Assembly: GCF_000325745.1 (NCBI RefSeq)
Contig: NC_019907.1
Coordinates: 702,001-766,000 of the forward strand
Direction of reading: 5' to 3'
From: Liberibacter crescens BT-1
GTDB taxonomy: Bacteria; Pseudomonadota; Alphaproteobacteria; Rhizobiales; Rhizobiaceae
DNA length: 64,000 nt
Below the pieces are notes generated by a model. The model was given only the letters and a program-made list of their open reading frames with translations, made no database searches and was not told where the DNA came from. Of the stretch, positions 19,476-29,900 are shown piece by piece (positions within the stretch are counted from its first letter, which is position 1; every line of letters starts with the position of its first letter). The translations under genes and the position numbers were made by a program.

Positions 19476-19991
19476 AGCTTTTTATTGATTGTTTTTTCAT
19501 AAAAATTATTAATAAAGACCATAGCTATTTTTTTCCAAAGCATCAAGCCTCATTTTAAAAATCTTTATGAGTTAATGAGATTGATAGGAGTCATAAAAAA
19601 GAAGAGAAAAGAATGATTCTATTTTTAGATCAGCTACGAGATATTTCTATCCTGTATATGTTAAAAGTGCCAGCTTTTTGTAGAAGTCTTTCCAGTGTTA
19701 ATGCAATGGTTGAGGCAATATCAGAAATCATTTTCATGATACGAAAAGCCTTTTAGTACGTATTTCGTAACCTATATTGTGAAGGGCTATACATAAAGGA
19801 AACGATAAACGCATTAGAACGGTTGTTCTCTGATTTTCAAAAAGCTAACAACACAAATAATTCATGTGTTCTTTCCCGATTTCATACTGCCTAAAAAACA
19901 GTTAGAATCGGGAGGCAATATCTTGAAAGATATTGCTATTTAAAGTATAAAATTCTTTATTAAACAAGTTTAAATAATCCAGTTTAGAACT
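19476..19991. other. Intergenic region with gene scraps ahead of the biosynthetic operon
   Basis: About 515 bases between pyrC (minus) and the MFS gene (plus). It contains a 47-codon open frame from ATG 19613 (…DISILYMLKVPAFCRSL…) without a ribosome site, which I read as a scrap. There is also a GC-richer hairpin at 19875-19912. The base composition of the second half is less AT-rich than the backbone, which may mark the edge of an acquired segment. Confidence 0.4.
19875..19912. promoter_or_regulatory. Stem-loop upstream of the MFS/ATP-grasp operon
   Basis: CCCGATT pairs with AATCGGG, and inside it ACTG pairs with CAGT around a CCTAAAAAA loop. It ends 79 bases before the MFS start. It has no T-tract on the plus strand, so it may be an operator, a leader structure or a relic terminator. 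Confidence 0.45.
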
Positions 19992-21167
19992 ATGAACACG
20001 TCTACTATAAAATTTTACTCTTTATTAGTTCTTCTATATTTTTCAGATATGGTTTTATTACTTAGCAATATCTGGTCTTCATTAAAAGTTACATCATCCC
20101 CTGTTTTTCTTGGAGTTACTCTTTCAGTAGGTTCAGCTTTACCTTTTTTATTAAGGAGGTTGAAATTTATGAAAATAAAAAAATTTATAGACATAAGTGA
20201 ATTATATAAACGAAGAGTGATTATATATTCCATACTTTTTGTCAGTTCAGTTTTAAACTACTCTGACACAAAGTTTGGGTTTATAATAACCTCTTTAAGC
20301 ATTGGTTATTTATCTCTTATAACTTTAAGTACTCTTGAGTCGAGTAACTCAAAACTTGTTCTAGATAATCATATTTCGTCCTACAGTGCATCAAGAATCA
20401 TGCAAACATTAGTTCAAATCGGCTCCTTCTTTGGCGCCTTGACGAGTGGATATTTCTTAACAAAGATAAATTACAATCAGTTCATCACCTGTCTTTGCAT
20501 TTTTGATATTGTTGTTAGCCTTTTTGGCAATCTTTTATACACAGAAAAAAAGGATCATTTTACACAAGATGACAGTGAAGTGATTGAAGAGGAAGACGTA
20601 ATAATATCAAAAAAACTTAAATATTTAAGCATAGCTATTGGTTTAATTGGCTTACATATCTGTGCTTTTAATACACTAACCCCAGTACTCTTCCAGAATG
20701 TAAAAAACTTAAGTGCTAATTATTATGGTACCTGCAGTGGTGTAGCGGGTGTGGGAGCTTTTCTTGCTGCATTCATTAATATCAAGAAATTCAATTTCCT
20801 ACTTCCGTCGCTTATATTAAGTGTTGCTGATATAATTTTTACGCAGACTAACATACCATTACTAGCAGTGTTAGTTTGCTTTTTTATTGGTTTCTCCATC
20901 AATACGATAAGAATTAACATAAGAAAAGAAATTATTGATGAAACAACAACAAAAATTGAAGCGGATAGTGTTTCAAAATATAGCGCAACAATTTATACTT
21001 TTTCACAATCAATTGGCCCTTTAGCCTTCGGTTTATTAACAAGTAATATTCTTTTAGGCGTCAATTCCTCTGTGTATTTGTTTCCTGTAGTTGGGTCTAG
21101 TATTTTTATCTTTATTTTTTTCATGCAACGAGGAATAAACCAGAAATGTCAAAAGACACAGTCATAA
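19992..21167 (+). CDS. MFS-type transporter, first gene of a putative biosynthetic operon
   Basis: 391 residues with about 12 hydrophobic segments (for example FYSLLVLLYFSDMVLLLSNI, LKYLSIAIGLIGLHICAF, SVYLFPVVGSSIFIFIFF). A charged central loop (TEKKDHFTQDDSEVIEEEDV) lies between the two six-helix halves, as usual in the major facilitator superfamily. No specific transporter signature is recognisable. It overlaps the ATP-grasp gene by 22 bases, so the two are translationally linked. I infer that it exports the product of the enzymes encoded behind it and may give self-protection; import is also possible. Start ATG 19992 has only a weak ribosome site. Confidence 0.8.
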   Translation: MNTSTIKFYSLLVLLYFSDMVLLLSNIWSSLKVTSSPVFLGVTLSVGSALPFLLRRLKFMKIKKFIDISELYKRRVIIYSILFVSSVLNYSDTKFGFIITSLSIGYLSLITLSTLESSNSKLVLDNHISSYSASRIMQTLVQIGSFFGALTSGYFLTKINYNQFITCLCIFDIVVSLFGNLLYTEKKDHFTQDDSEVIEEEDVIISKKLKYLSIAIGLIGLHICAFNTLTPVLFQNVKNLSANYYGTCSGVAGVGAFLAAFINIKKFNFLLPSLILSVADIIFTQTNIPLLAVLVCFFIGFSINTIRINIRKEIIDETTTKIEADSVSKYSATIYTFSQSIGPLAFGLLTSNILLGVNSSVYLFPVVGSSIFIFIFFMQRGINQKCQKTQS

Positions 21168-22354
21168 TTGTCGATCCTTTTTTAGCAGGTACTTTGATCG
21201 CACCTGAATTAGAAAAAAAAGGTATTCAATGTTATGCGGTAATATCATCAGATGATATCCCTGATAGATTTTTAAAATCATATACATCTGAAGGTTTTGT
21301 CGATAAAATTCTGTACAGCGCTGAAGAAATAAAAAATCACATTAATTTTGAAAATGTGCTTGCCGTTGTCCCAGGAACAGAAACAGGCGTTTATTGCACT
21401 GAAGAGCTATCTGCTTTTTATAATGTAAAGCGCAACAATCATCTCACGACTGATTGGAGACGAAAGAAAAGTGTGATGCAAGAGAAGTTAGTCGAAGCTG
21501 GATTAAACAGCATATTGTCAAAGAGGATAAGCCAGGAGAATACAAGCATCGATGATTTAAACAGTAGCACTGGCTATGTTATTAAGCCGGATAACTCATG
21601 TCTAACAGATGGTGTCGTATTCGTTGATAGTAAGCAGGATGCAGTGAAGTGGATATCTCAGATAGATTGGAAGAAAAAGAATATTATAGGTGCGCGAAAT
21701 GACTTTTATCTGGTGCAAGAAAAAATTGATGGTGAAGAGTTTGTTGTAGATTTGGTTGCTGACAAGAAAGGAATAAAAGTATGCACTTTATGCAAGTATA
21801 AAAAGGGGCTCCATAACGGAAGTCATTTTGTCTACGAAAGTCTTGAAGTTCTTGATGTAAACGATCCAAACTATATCGCTCTTGTGGAGTATGCCAAAAA
21901 CGCCTCAATTGTTCTTGGTGTCGAATTTGGTTTAGCTCATTTGGAAATTATGAATACGAAAAAAGGGCCTACTCTGATAGAACTTGGGGCAAGGCTTCAT
22001 GGTGGAATTGCACCTCTTGTATTTAAAAAATGCTACTCACCTGGACTATTGCAAAGCTTTGTAGATGTCTTAACGCAGGAATTTAATACTGCTCCTTCAA
22101 CATTAAAGAACAAAGCAAGAATTGTCTTCCTGATCAATGAAAACGAAAACGTTAAAATTCCAGACATTAATACCTTACAAGATAAGATAAAAGCAATTCA
22201 TGGTGTTGAACATGTAAAATTATTTATAAATAATAATGAAATAATTCCTTTAACGATTGATTTAGGTAATTGCCCAGGCATTGTGTCTTTGATTGCTGAT
22301 AGAGACGTTGAATTAGATCTTTTAGAGAAAACGGTTCGTGATACTTTTCAATGA
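21146..22354 (+). CDS. ATP-grasp carboxylate-amine ligase
   Basis: 402 residues of the ATP-grasp superfamily. There is an N-terminal Rossmann-like pre-grasp domain (VIIVDPFLAGTLIAPELEKK), an ATP-binding part (TGYVIKPDNSCLTDGVVFVD, YLVQEKIDGEEFVVDLVADK) and the metal-binding segment PTLIELGARLHGGIAP near residue 275. This last motif and the overall layout resemble L-amino-acid ligases of the BacD/DdaF kind, which join two amino acids through an acyl phosphate. The substrate cannot be read from sequence. It overlaps the transporter gene and is followed 12 bases later by the YqcI/YcgG gene. I infer a role in making a dipeptide-like metabolite. Confidence 0.85.
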   Translation: MSKDTVIIVDPFLAGTLIAPELEKKGIQCYAVISSDDIPDRFLKSYTSEGFVDKILYSAEEIKNHINFENVLAVVPGTETGVYCTEELSAFYNVKRNNHLTTDWRRKKSVMQEKLVEAGLNSILSKRISQENTSIDDLNSSTGYVIKPDNSCLTDGVVFVDSKQDAVKWISQIDWKKKNIIGARNDFYLVQEKIDGEEFVVDLVADKKGIKVCTLCKYKKGLHNGSHFVYESLEVLDVNDPNYIALVEYAKNASIVLGVEFGLAHLEIMNTKKGPTLIELGARLHGGIAPLVFKKCYSPGLLQSFVDVLTQEFNTAPSTLKNKARIVFLINENENVKIPDINTLQDKIKAIHGVEHVKLFINNNEIIPLTIDLGNCPGIVSLIADRDVELDLLEKTVRDTFQ

Positions 22355-22366
22355 AGTGAGCTTTAA

Positions 22367-23113
22367 ATGTACTCTGCCAGTGAAATTAAAAATGGAAACG
22401 TTACTTTAAAAAAATGGGAACAAGTGGTTTTTGCAGATTTTGATGCCGTTATTAATAATAAAGACAGACCATTTCCATGCGTATTCGCTGTAAATGGATA
22501 TAAGAAAGATATGCTCAGATTTTCGTTTTATGAAGAAATCAAAGCAGCCGCACTTCGGGATGATCTTTGTGAGTTCTGCGAAAATTACCAATCATATGGT
22601 AAACAAACATCATTTGTGGTCTTTGAGCAGCCATTGCCTATTAAAACCATTAAAGAATATAGAGTAAAGTTCTGGAATATTTTAAATGACTTGAGCAGGT
22701 TAGATAATAATTCTTGGCCTGCCAATATACCAGAATGTTTGGATCATCCTGAATGGGAATTTTGTTTTCATGGTGAAGCTATGTTTATAGTTTGTAATAC
22801 ACCAGCTCATGTTAATAGATTGAGCAGGCGTAGCCCAGGTTTTATGCTAACAATACAACCAAGGTGGGTATTTGATGATCTTTTAGATACTGAAATTAAA
22901 GCAAATAATGCATTCGCTACGGTGACAAAAAGATTGGAACCATACGATATCGCCTCAAAATCTCCATTTTTAGGAAAATATGGCGACCCTCATAATAGAG
23001 AGTGGATGCAATACTTCCTTGATGATGGTGAAGATAAAAAAATATGTTGCCCATTTCGTAAAATGCAAAAGAATAATCCTGATAAAACGAAGATGAAAGA
23101 AGATGATAGTTGA
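22367..23113 (+). CDS. YqcI/YcgG family protein, possible haem-dependent N-oxygenase
   Basis: 248 residues. Family signatures are clear: PFPCVFAVNGYKKDMLRFSF near residue 36, then WPANIPECLDHPEWEFCFHG, and FIVCNTPAHVNRLSRRSPGF followed by LTIQPRWVFDDL. One characterised member of this family, GntA of guanitoxin biosynthesis, is a haem-dependent N-hydroxylase acting on a guanidino group. The same chemistry here would fit the operon but is inference. Conserved His/Cys residues that could bind haem are in the FCFHGE and VCNTPAH segments. The stop overlaps the cupin start by 11 bases. Confidence 0.8.
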   Translation: MYSASEIKNGNVTLKKWEQVVFADFDAVINNKDRPFPCVFAVNGYKKDMLRFSFYEEIKAAALRDDLCEFCENYQSYGKQTSFVVFEQPLPIKTIKEYRVKFWNILNDLSRLDNNSWPANIPECLDHPEWEFCFHGEAMFIVCNTPAHVNRLSRRSPGFMLTIQPRWVFDDLLDTEIKANNAFATVTKRLEPYDIASKSPFLGKYGDPHNREWMQYFLDDGEDKKICCPFRKMQKNNPDKTKMKEDDS

Positions 23114-23420
23114 GTTTTCTCATATTGATGTTTCTGAAAAACATGTTATTTACGATTTACTTTATAAACTCCTTCCTGAACAAGGCTGCATTGAATTTCA
23201 GCGTGATGCTCCCAATAAAGGGCATTTATGGCATCAGCATCAGAATAGTGAGACTTTATTAATTATTGAAGGAGAGTTAGAGTTCTTTTACAAAGACAAA
23301 AGTAAAATTTGTAGGCCTGGAGATGTTATCTATCTTCCTTCAATGATAAGGCACCAATCAATAGCTTCAAATCAAGGTTGTGTTTATGCTATAGCAACCC
23401 AATTGATTAACATAGGTTGA
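23103..23420 (+). CDS. Small cupin-fold protein, last gene of the operon
   Basis: 105 residues forming one cupin barrel. Motif 1 is HLWHQHQNSETLLIIEGELE, with the metal-type histidines in WHQHQ; motif 2 is CRPGDVIYLPSMIRHQSIAS. Several natural-product clusters that build N-N or N-oxide groups pair an N-oxygenase with a cupin, which makes the combination with the gene upstream notable. It might equally be a sugar/amino-acid isomerase or a sensor. The start ATG lies inside the end of the preceding gene, so expression is coupled. Confidence 0.8.
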   Translation: MIVEFSHIDVSEKHVIYDLLYKLLPEQGCIEFQRDAPNKGHLWHQHQNSETLLIIEGELEFFYKDKSKICRPGDVIYLPSMIRHQSIASNQGCVYAIATQLINIG

Positions 23421-23465
23421 GTCATAGCATAGCGCATTGTTGAGATTCAGTAGTCGACATTTGAA

Positions 23466-25670
23466 TTATTTTATGGGCTTTATGAAACTATCAAGAATAC
23501 ATTTTTGCCCAGAATGATCAAAATCAATGGTTAAATTTTGATCTTCAATAGCGATGATATTTCCATAACCAAATTTTATATGAAAAACTTTATCTCCAAT
23601 TGTAAATGCATATTTTTTATGTGAAAGAGGAGTATTATCTTCTTTAAATAGAGGATCTGAACTTTCTTTATAGGAATCAATCCATGTATTTTTAGAATAA
23701 TGCGCTGTATATTGATAATTGATATCACCATCCAGAAATTCTATTTCATCTGATGGCAGTTCTTTCAGGAATTGTGAAGGTAGGGTAGGTTGCCAAAATC
23801 CAGAATGGATACGTCTTCTGGCTGCGAGCCAGATATGGCATTGTTTCCTGGCTCTTGTAATGCCAACATATGCGAGACGACGTTCTTCTTCTAGTCCAAA
23901 GAGACCTTCCTCATCAATCGAACGTTGATGAGGAAAGAGTCCTTCTTCCCAACCCGGCAAGAAGACAGTATCAAATTCCAGACCTTTAGCTGAATGCAAG
24001 GTCATCATTTGTACAGCATCGGTATTTTCTCTATTTTGACCTAAATTAGCTACAAGCGATACATTTTCAAGAAATTCTCCTATTGAATCGAAGCTTTCCA
24101 TAGCGCGTAGAAGCTCCTTAAGATTGTCTTGACGACTTTGTGCTTCTGGAGATTTATCATTTTGCCACATCGCCATATAGCCACTTTCTTCAAGAATGAT
24201 TTCAGCAACTTTTGTATGCGGCATCTCAGTGAGCAATTCACTCCAACGATTGATATTTTCGAGGAGATTGGCTAGAGGAGCCTTACGTTGCTTTGGTAAC
24301 TCTTCAGTTTCGATCATGTCTTTGGCAGCATTCAACATGGAGAGATTATGTAATTGAGCGTAATGACGCAATTGACTTAAAGTAGTATTGCCAATACCGC
24401 GTTTTGGAGTATTGACGATACGTTCAAAAGCCAGATTGTCATTGGCCTGATAGACCAAACGAAAATAGGCTATACTGTCGCGTATTTCCAAGCGGTCGTA
24501 AAAACGCTGACTGCCTATAATATTGTAACGGATCTGATGTTTCAAAAAATGTTCTTCGAATTCACGCATTTGAAAAGAAGCACGCACGAGGATTGCCATA
24601 CGACTCAAGGGATGCTCCTTATAGCGCAGACATTCAATTTCATTTATAATTGCTTGTACTTCTTCTGTTGAGTCTCTGGCAACATGGACTTGAACTTTTT
24701 GTTCTTCATCTATTTTTTGTTTTGTAAAAAGGGTTTTATGCAGTCGATTCTCATTATGAGAGATCAGGTGTATTGCCGTTTTTAAAATAGGAGAAGTAGA
24801 ACGGTAATTTTGTTCAAGATTGATGACTGTTGCATCAGGAAAATCTTTTGCAAAACGGAGAATATTTTCAACTTTTGCGCCACGCCATGCATAGATAGAT
24901 TGATCATCGTCGCCTACACAGCATATATTGACTTTTTGTCTAGAATTTTCTCCTGTTTTTTGAGTTAATAATCGCAAAAGCATATATTGGGCGACATTTG
25001 TATCTTGATACTCGTCAACCATGATATAGCGAAATTTATGATGATACTCTTTAAGAATATCATCATTTTTTCGAAAAATATTGATTGGATTGAGAAGTAA
25101 TCCGCCAAAATCACAAGCATTGAGTTTCTGTAAACGCTGCTGATAGCACGCATACAATTCGCTTCCTTTATGGTCAGCAAACATTTGCATTTCGGTATTC
25201 AGGGTATCTTCCGGATTGAGGCCTTCATTTTTGCATTGATCAATCAGGTTAGCAAATGCCCGAGGATTCCAGCGTTTATCATCAATATTTTTTTCCTGCA
25301 GCAACTGCTTGATGAGTCGTAGAATGTCATCGGAATCAAGAATGGTAAAGTTGGATGATAAACCCGCTAATTCTGCATGGCGACGTAAAAATTTAGCCCC
25401 AATAAAATGGAAAGTTCCAAGCCAAGGTATGCTATATACTTGATCTCCAATAATGGTTGAAACGCGTTCTTTCATTTCGTGAGCTGCTTTATTGGTAAAG
25501 GTCATGGCCAGGATTTGAGAGGGATAAGCTTTTTGTTCACAAATAATACGCGCTATACGTGTTGTTAGTACTTTTGTTTTTCCTGTGCCAGCGCCGGCAA
25601 GCACGAGGAGAGGGCCGTCAATTGTTGTGACTGCTTTTGTTTGCTGGGGATTTAATTCTTCTACTATCAT
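23466..25670 (-). CDS. uvrD: UvrD/PcrA-type superfamily 1 DNA helicase
   Basis: About 734 residues from ATG 25670 (an in-frame TTG at 25688 is a possible alternative; neither has a good ribosome site). Motifs: Q-motif LNPQQTKAV, Walker A LVLAGAGTGKTKVLT, motif Ia MTFTNKAAHEMKERV, motif II YIMVDEYQDTN, motif III VGDDDQSIYAWRGA, motif IV NLEQNYRST, motif V TLHSAKGLEFD, motif VI RRLAYVGITRARK. The C-terminus has the Tudor-like tail (YAFTIGDKVFHIKFGYGNI). It unwinds DNA in excision and mismatch repair and displaces RecA. The length fits. Convergent with the cupin gene, 45 bases away. Confidence 0.95.
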   Translation of the reverse strand: MIVEELNPQQTKAVTTIDGPLLVLAGAGTGKTKVLTTRIARIICEQKAYPSQILAMTFTNKAAHEMKERVSTIIGDQVYSIPWLGTFHFIGAKFLRRHAELAGLSSNFTILDSDDILRLIKQLLQEKNIDDKRWNPRAFANLIDQCKNEGLNPEDTLNTEMQMFADHKGSELYACYQQRLQKLNACDFGGLLLNPINIFRKNDDILKEYHHKFRYIMVDEYQDTNVAQYMLLRLLTQKTGENSRQKVNICCVGDDDQSIYAWRGAKVENILRFAKDFPDATVINLEQNYRSTSPILKTAIHLISHNENRLHKTLFTKQKIDEEQKVQVHVARDSTEEVQAIINEIECLRYKEHPLSRMAILVRASFQMREFEEHFLKHQIRYNIIGSQRFYDRLEIRDSIAYFRLVYQANDNLAFERIVNTPKRGIGNTTLSQLRHYAQLHNLSMLNAAKDMIETEELPKQRKAPLANLLENINRWSELLTEMPHTKVAEIILEESGYMAMWQNDKSPEAQSRQDNLKELLRAMESFDSIGEFLENVSLVANLGQNRENTDAVQMMTLHSAKGLEFDTVFLPGWEEGLFPHQRSIDEEGLFGLEEERRLAYVGITRARKQCHIWLAARRRIHSGFWQPTLPSQFLKELPSDEIEFLDGDINYQYTAHYSKNTWIDSYKESSDPLFKEDNTPLSHKKYAFTIGDKVFHIKFGYGNIIAIEDQNLTIDFDHSGQKCILDSFIKPIK

Positions 25671-25907
25671 AGTATTGCGGGATTTCAAGAAAAAATATGC
25701 GGTATTATTTTTAATTTAAACAAGATTTTCTTTAGATAAAACCATCGATCAGAAGTGATCAACAAATAATTTAATAAAAAAATATATAGCAAGAAGACAA
25801 AAATAAAAAGAGGACAAAGATAGAGTTTTATTATATATTGTATAATGTAGTTTAAATTTTATTTATAATAATATACTTAACGATAAAATAAAGGGAAATT
25901 GGTTGTG

Positions 25908-26576
25908 ATGATAAAGAAATCAGTGGTTTCTGTAATTACAATAAGCATGATTACTGGATGTGCAACTACAACGTCAAATCCTTATACTGGTGAACAACAA
26001 ACATCAAACGCTTCTGCTGGCGCCCTGTTAGGTGCAGCAGCAGGTGCTATCGGTGGTTTGGCCTTAGGAAATTCTAAATCATCGCGTATTAATGGGGCCT
26101 TAATTGGTGCTGGTGTAGGTGCTCTTGTTGGAGGTTCTATTGGTAATTATATGGATAGTCAAGAAGCAGAGCTGCGTGCTCAATTACAAGGGACAGGGGT
26201 ATCAGTGAGTCGTTATGGTAATAGGATTGTATTAAATATGCCATCTAATATCACTTTTCCAATTGATCGTGCTGATATAAATCCTGCTTTTTTCCCGACA
26301 TTGAGTTCCGTTGCAATTGTCCTTGCAAAATTTGATCGTACAATGATTGATGTTAATGGTCATACTGATTCTACCGGTTCTCTTGAACATAATCAGTGGC
26401 TTTCTCAACAGCGAGCTAATTCAGTAGCTGAATACCTTTCCTCTCGAGGGGTAGAGATGCGCAGGGTTTCTGCTATGGGTTTTGGTCCTAATCAACCAAT
26501 TGATACGAATGCAACTGCTATAGGTCGTCAGCATAATCGACGTGTAGAAATTAAAATAGCTCCTATTAACAGTTAA
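25908..26576 (+). CDS. OmpA-family peptidoglycan-binding lipoprotein (YiaD/YfiB-like)
   Basis: 222 residues from ATG 25908 (GTG 25905 is possible; AAGGG lies at 25891). A lipoprotein signal peptide ends at the lipobox around MITGC. A glycine-rich zipper follows (GALLGAAAGAIGGLALGNSK, then LIGAGVGALVGGSIGN), which probably inserts in or packs on the membrane. The C-terminal OmpA domain (residues ~110-220) has the peptidoglycan-contact residues in DVNGHTDSTGSLEHNQWLSQ and RANSVAEYLSSRGV, ending with NRRVEI. It likely tethers the outer membrane to peptidoglycan. Divergent from uvrD. Confidence 0.92.
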   Translation: MIKKSVVSVITISMITGCATTTSNPYTGEQQTSNASAGALLGAAAGAIGGLALGNSKSSRINGALIGAGVGALVGGSIGNYMDSQEAELRAQLQGTGVSVSRYGNRIVLNMPSNITFPIDRADINPAFFPTLSSVAIVLAKFDRTMIDVNGHTDSTGSLEHNQWLSQQRANSVAEYLSSRGVEMRRVSAMGFGPNQPIDTNATAIGRQHNRRVEIKIAPINS

Positions 26577-26932
26577 TCTTTTTAAGTAAATGGAAATAAG
26601 GCTTATTGTACTCTTTTCAAGAATTGATATCAATGTTTGACTGAGTATATATTTCTTTAAATAATGGATAAAATTCATTTAAGATTTATGAGTTAAAAGA
26701 GGCGATTCTAAAAAATATTTGAATTGATGTAGAATGCTATCTTGCAAATAGAGAAACTAATTTATTTCGATATGGTGCAGCGTATTTAGATAAATTATTT
26801 TTAATTTGATTTTTATATTAGTATAATAAACTTTGTTGATTTATAATAAAGAAAGTTTTAATTCTTGATGCTATCTTACTGTTGCTGTGCATGGCAATAC
26901 TATACTAACGGGTTTAAACGGAGAAAACTGTT
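26577..26932. other. AT-rich gap upstream of the AsmA gene
   Basis: 356 bases with no convincing coding frame. It should hold the end of the lipoprotein transcript and the promoter of the AsmA gene, but I cannot point to exact boxes. Confidence 0.4.
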
Positions 26933-29900
26933 TTGCTCGGACGAATACTGATTTTTTTCGGTTTATTGTTAACTATTGTTCTTATTGGAGTATTAGTTGC
27001 TCCGATGTTCATAGATGGAACAGATTTTCGATCTAACTTTGAACGGCAGGCCAGCATTATCCTTGGTAAAAGAGTTGTTGTCCATGGGAATGTTAGTGCC
27101 CGTATTTTGCCGTTTCCATCAGTAACACTGTATGATGTACGTATCAGTAAAGATAATGGTGAAGATGTTCAGTTAAAAATTGATAAATTTTCAATGGATG
27201 CTGAACTTGCTCCTTTTTTATCTGGTGAAATTCGCATATTTGACATGCGGATTGAACAACCACATTTAAAAATCCAGCTTTTAAAGGATGGTGGTTTTGA
27301 CTGGTTTCAAGAAAACAAAATAAAAATTCCAATGCATAGTATTATTTTGGAAAATGTACATATTAAAGGAGGAGAAGTAGACTTCTTTGATCAACAGTTA
27401 GGGCGTCATCATTATATTGTTGATCTTGATGCAGAGATGTCTGCTCATGCTTCTAATACTCATAATCTTTTAAAGAGCTCTTTGGGAGGAGCTTTACGGC
27501 TTGAAGGAAGTGGGATTTTTGATGATAATCGTAGTGCTTTTGGTCTATTTGTAGAATTTCCTGAATCAGGAAATATAATACCTCTGAAATTAAAACTTTC
27601 TCCTGATTTTTATCCGGTCGTCATTGATATAAATGGACAGCTTTATTTAGATAAACAGCAGCCTGTTTATCGTGGTTCTTTTATGGCTTTAACAGATCCG
27701 TTAAAAAATTTAGGAATACAGGAATTAAAAGAAAAACCTCGTATTTCAGGAGATATTGAAATTACGAATCAGCGTATCAAAATACCGCAGTACCAAGCTG
27801 AATTAGGAAATATTAAAGAAAATCCTTATGTTGTTAAAGGAAAAGCAACTTTAGAAATGGGTTTTAATCCAGAATTTTTTTTAATTGCGCATGGTCAAAA
27901 AATTAATATTAAAAACATTATTCAGGAAAAACATGAAGGAAAAACGAGTAGGAATCCTATTGTTTTTAATAATGACTGGATCAGCATAATTATGGCTATT
28001 TCATCTCGTCTTCCTGTTCCTTCGATACAAGGACGGGCAAGTATTGATCTTCCTGCTGTTATTTCTGAAAAGGTATCATTGCAAGATATTCATCTTGATT
28101 TATTATTTTCAAAAACAGGATGGCGTATAGACAAAGCTATTGCTACTCTTCCGGGAAATACCAAACTAGAAGCAAAAGGAGATTTTCTTTTTAAAGGACA
28201 GCCATTATTTAAAGGTCATATTCTTTTGGCATCTACTCAACCTTCAGGATTTTTATCGTGGATATATCCACAATTTAATTCTCAACGTTATCCAATGATG
28301 TCTATAGGATTTTCTTCAGATATTATTATATCACGGGAATCGCAATTATTTGATTCATTAGAAATAGATATTGGTTCATCAACTTTTAAAGGACATGCAG
28401 CAAGACAGGTTGTTTCTGGTTATCCATCTATTGTTAGTGCAACTCTGGTTGGTGATCAATTGGATATTGATACTATTCATGCTTTACAAAATATATTTAT
28501 GCAACCTGAAATAAGTTCTACTCTTTTGAGCAATCATGTTACTGTAGAGTTAAAAACCGATAATGTGTTCATTTCTAATGTTAAAGCAGGAGCTTTAAAC
28601 ATATGGTTTACTCTTGAGAATAATAATGTTCATATTAATCGCTTGTCTCTGGTTAATGTTGCTGGTGCTGAGATGACACTTTCAGGTCAGGCATCACGTA
28701 TTTCTAATACATGGAACGGAACAGGAGAGTTCACATTTAAGGCGGCAGATCCTTCTCCATTTCTTGCATTAGTGAATGGACTTTTTGGGCCTCATCCATT
28801 TTTAAAGAAGCTTTTTAATAATGCTCGTTGGTATAATAATACAGCGTTGCGTGGATCTATAAATCTTAAAGAAACCAACGAACAGAGTATTACAGTGACT
28901 ATGGCTGGTGTTGGTAATGGCAGCCGTCTTAATGTCGATTATCGTATATCTGATATATATCATCAAAAAGAAATAAAATTTCAAGCAACCATTGAAAATC
29001 AAAATACATCTATTCTTCTTGGGCAGGCTGGTGTGGAAACATTACCTATAGATGTTAAGGCTGATACAAATGCACGATTAACTGTTACTGCGAAAGGCGC
29101 TCTTAATTCTTTGCTAGAAAGTCAGCTCACTTTCGCAACAGATCATAGTTTTTTTACTGCAAAAGGAATGGTTGGTGTTAATACAGAAAATTTCTTATTG
29201 GGTAAAGCAAATCTTTCACTGGAAACAGTTGATTTGGATCCATATCTTCTCATGTATGGAGTAGCTCTTCCGAATATTGGTACGGGTTTACCTATAAAAT
29301 TGAAAGCCGAAGCAGAAGTTAATTCTAAGAATATAGTTTTATCAAATATAGTTGGCGAAGTAGCAAAAAAAAGCTTTTCAGGTAGCTTAACGATTAACCC
29401 ATTCGTTAATCATCCTAAAGTTGAAGGTGATTTAACATTTAATACTATAGATCTTGATTGGTTAATATCTGCAGTTTATGGCCCTTTAACAAATTTTTTC
29501 TCTGAAAATGGATGGAATGCTACATTTATCAAACCTGTTTTTTCAGGTCTGAATTTAAAATTAAAATTACATGCAGCAATATTTGATACACCTTTAAAGG
29601 AATTCATTCATGATGTTAATGCTAATATTCTTTATAATGGCGGGCAACTACAATTAAATGATATTCATGGTCTTTGGAAAGAAGGGCAAATAAAAGGCAA
29701 CATCTTGCTTGATAATAATGATGGCTTTGGATTTTGGAAAATGAATCTTCAGGCAGACGGTTTAGATCTTTCTACCTTTAAAGGAGTAGATAATGCCAAT
29801 CAACCTTTATTATCAGGGAAGTTTAATTTAAAGCTTGATTTAGAAAGCACAGGGAAGAATTTGCTTGAAATTGTTAAAGGTATGATAGGAATGGGAGAAT

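Noticed and set aside
19613-19756. 47-codon frame MILFLDQLRDISILYML…
   Set aside because: No ribosome site and no family I recognise; kept only as a note in the intergenic entry.
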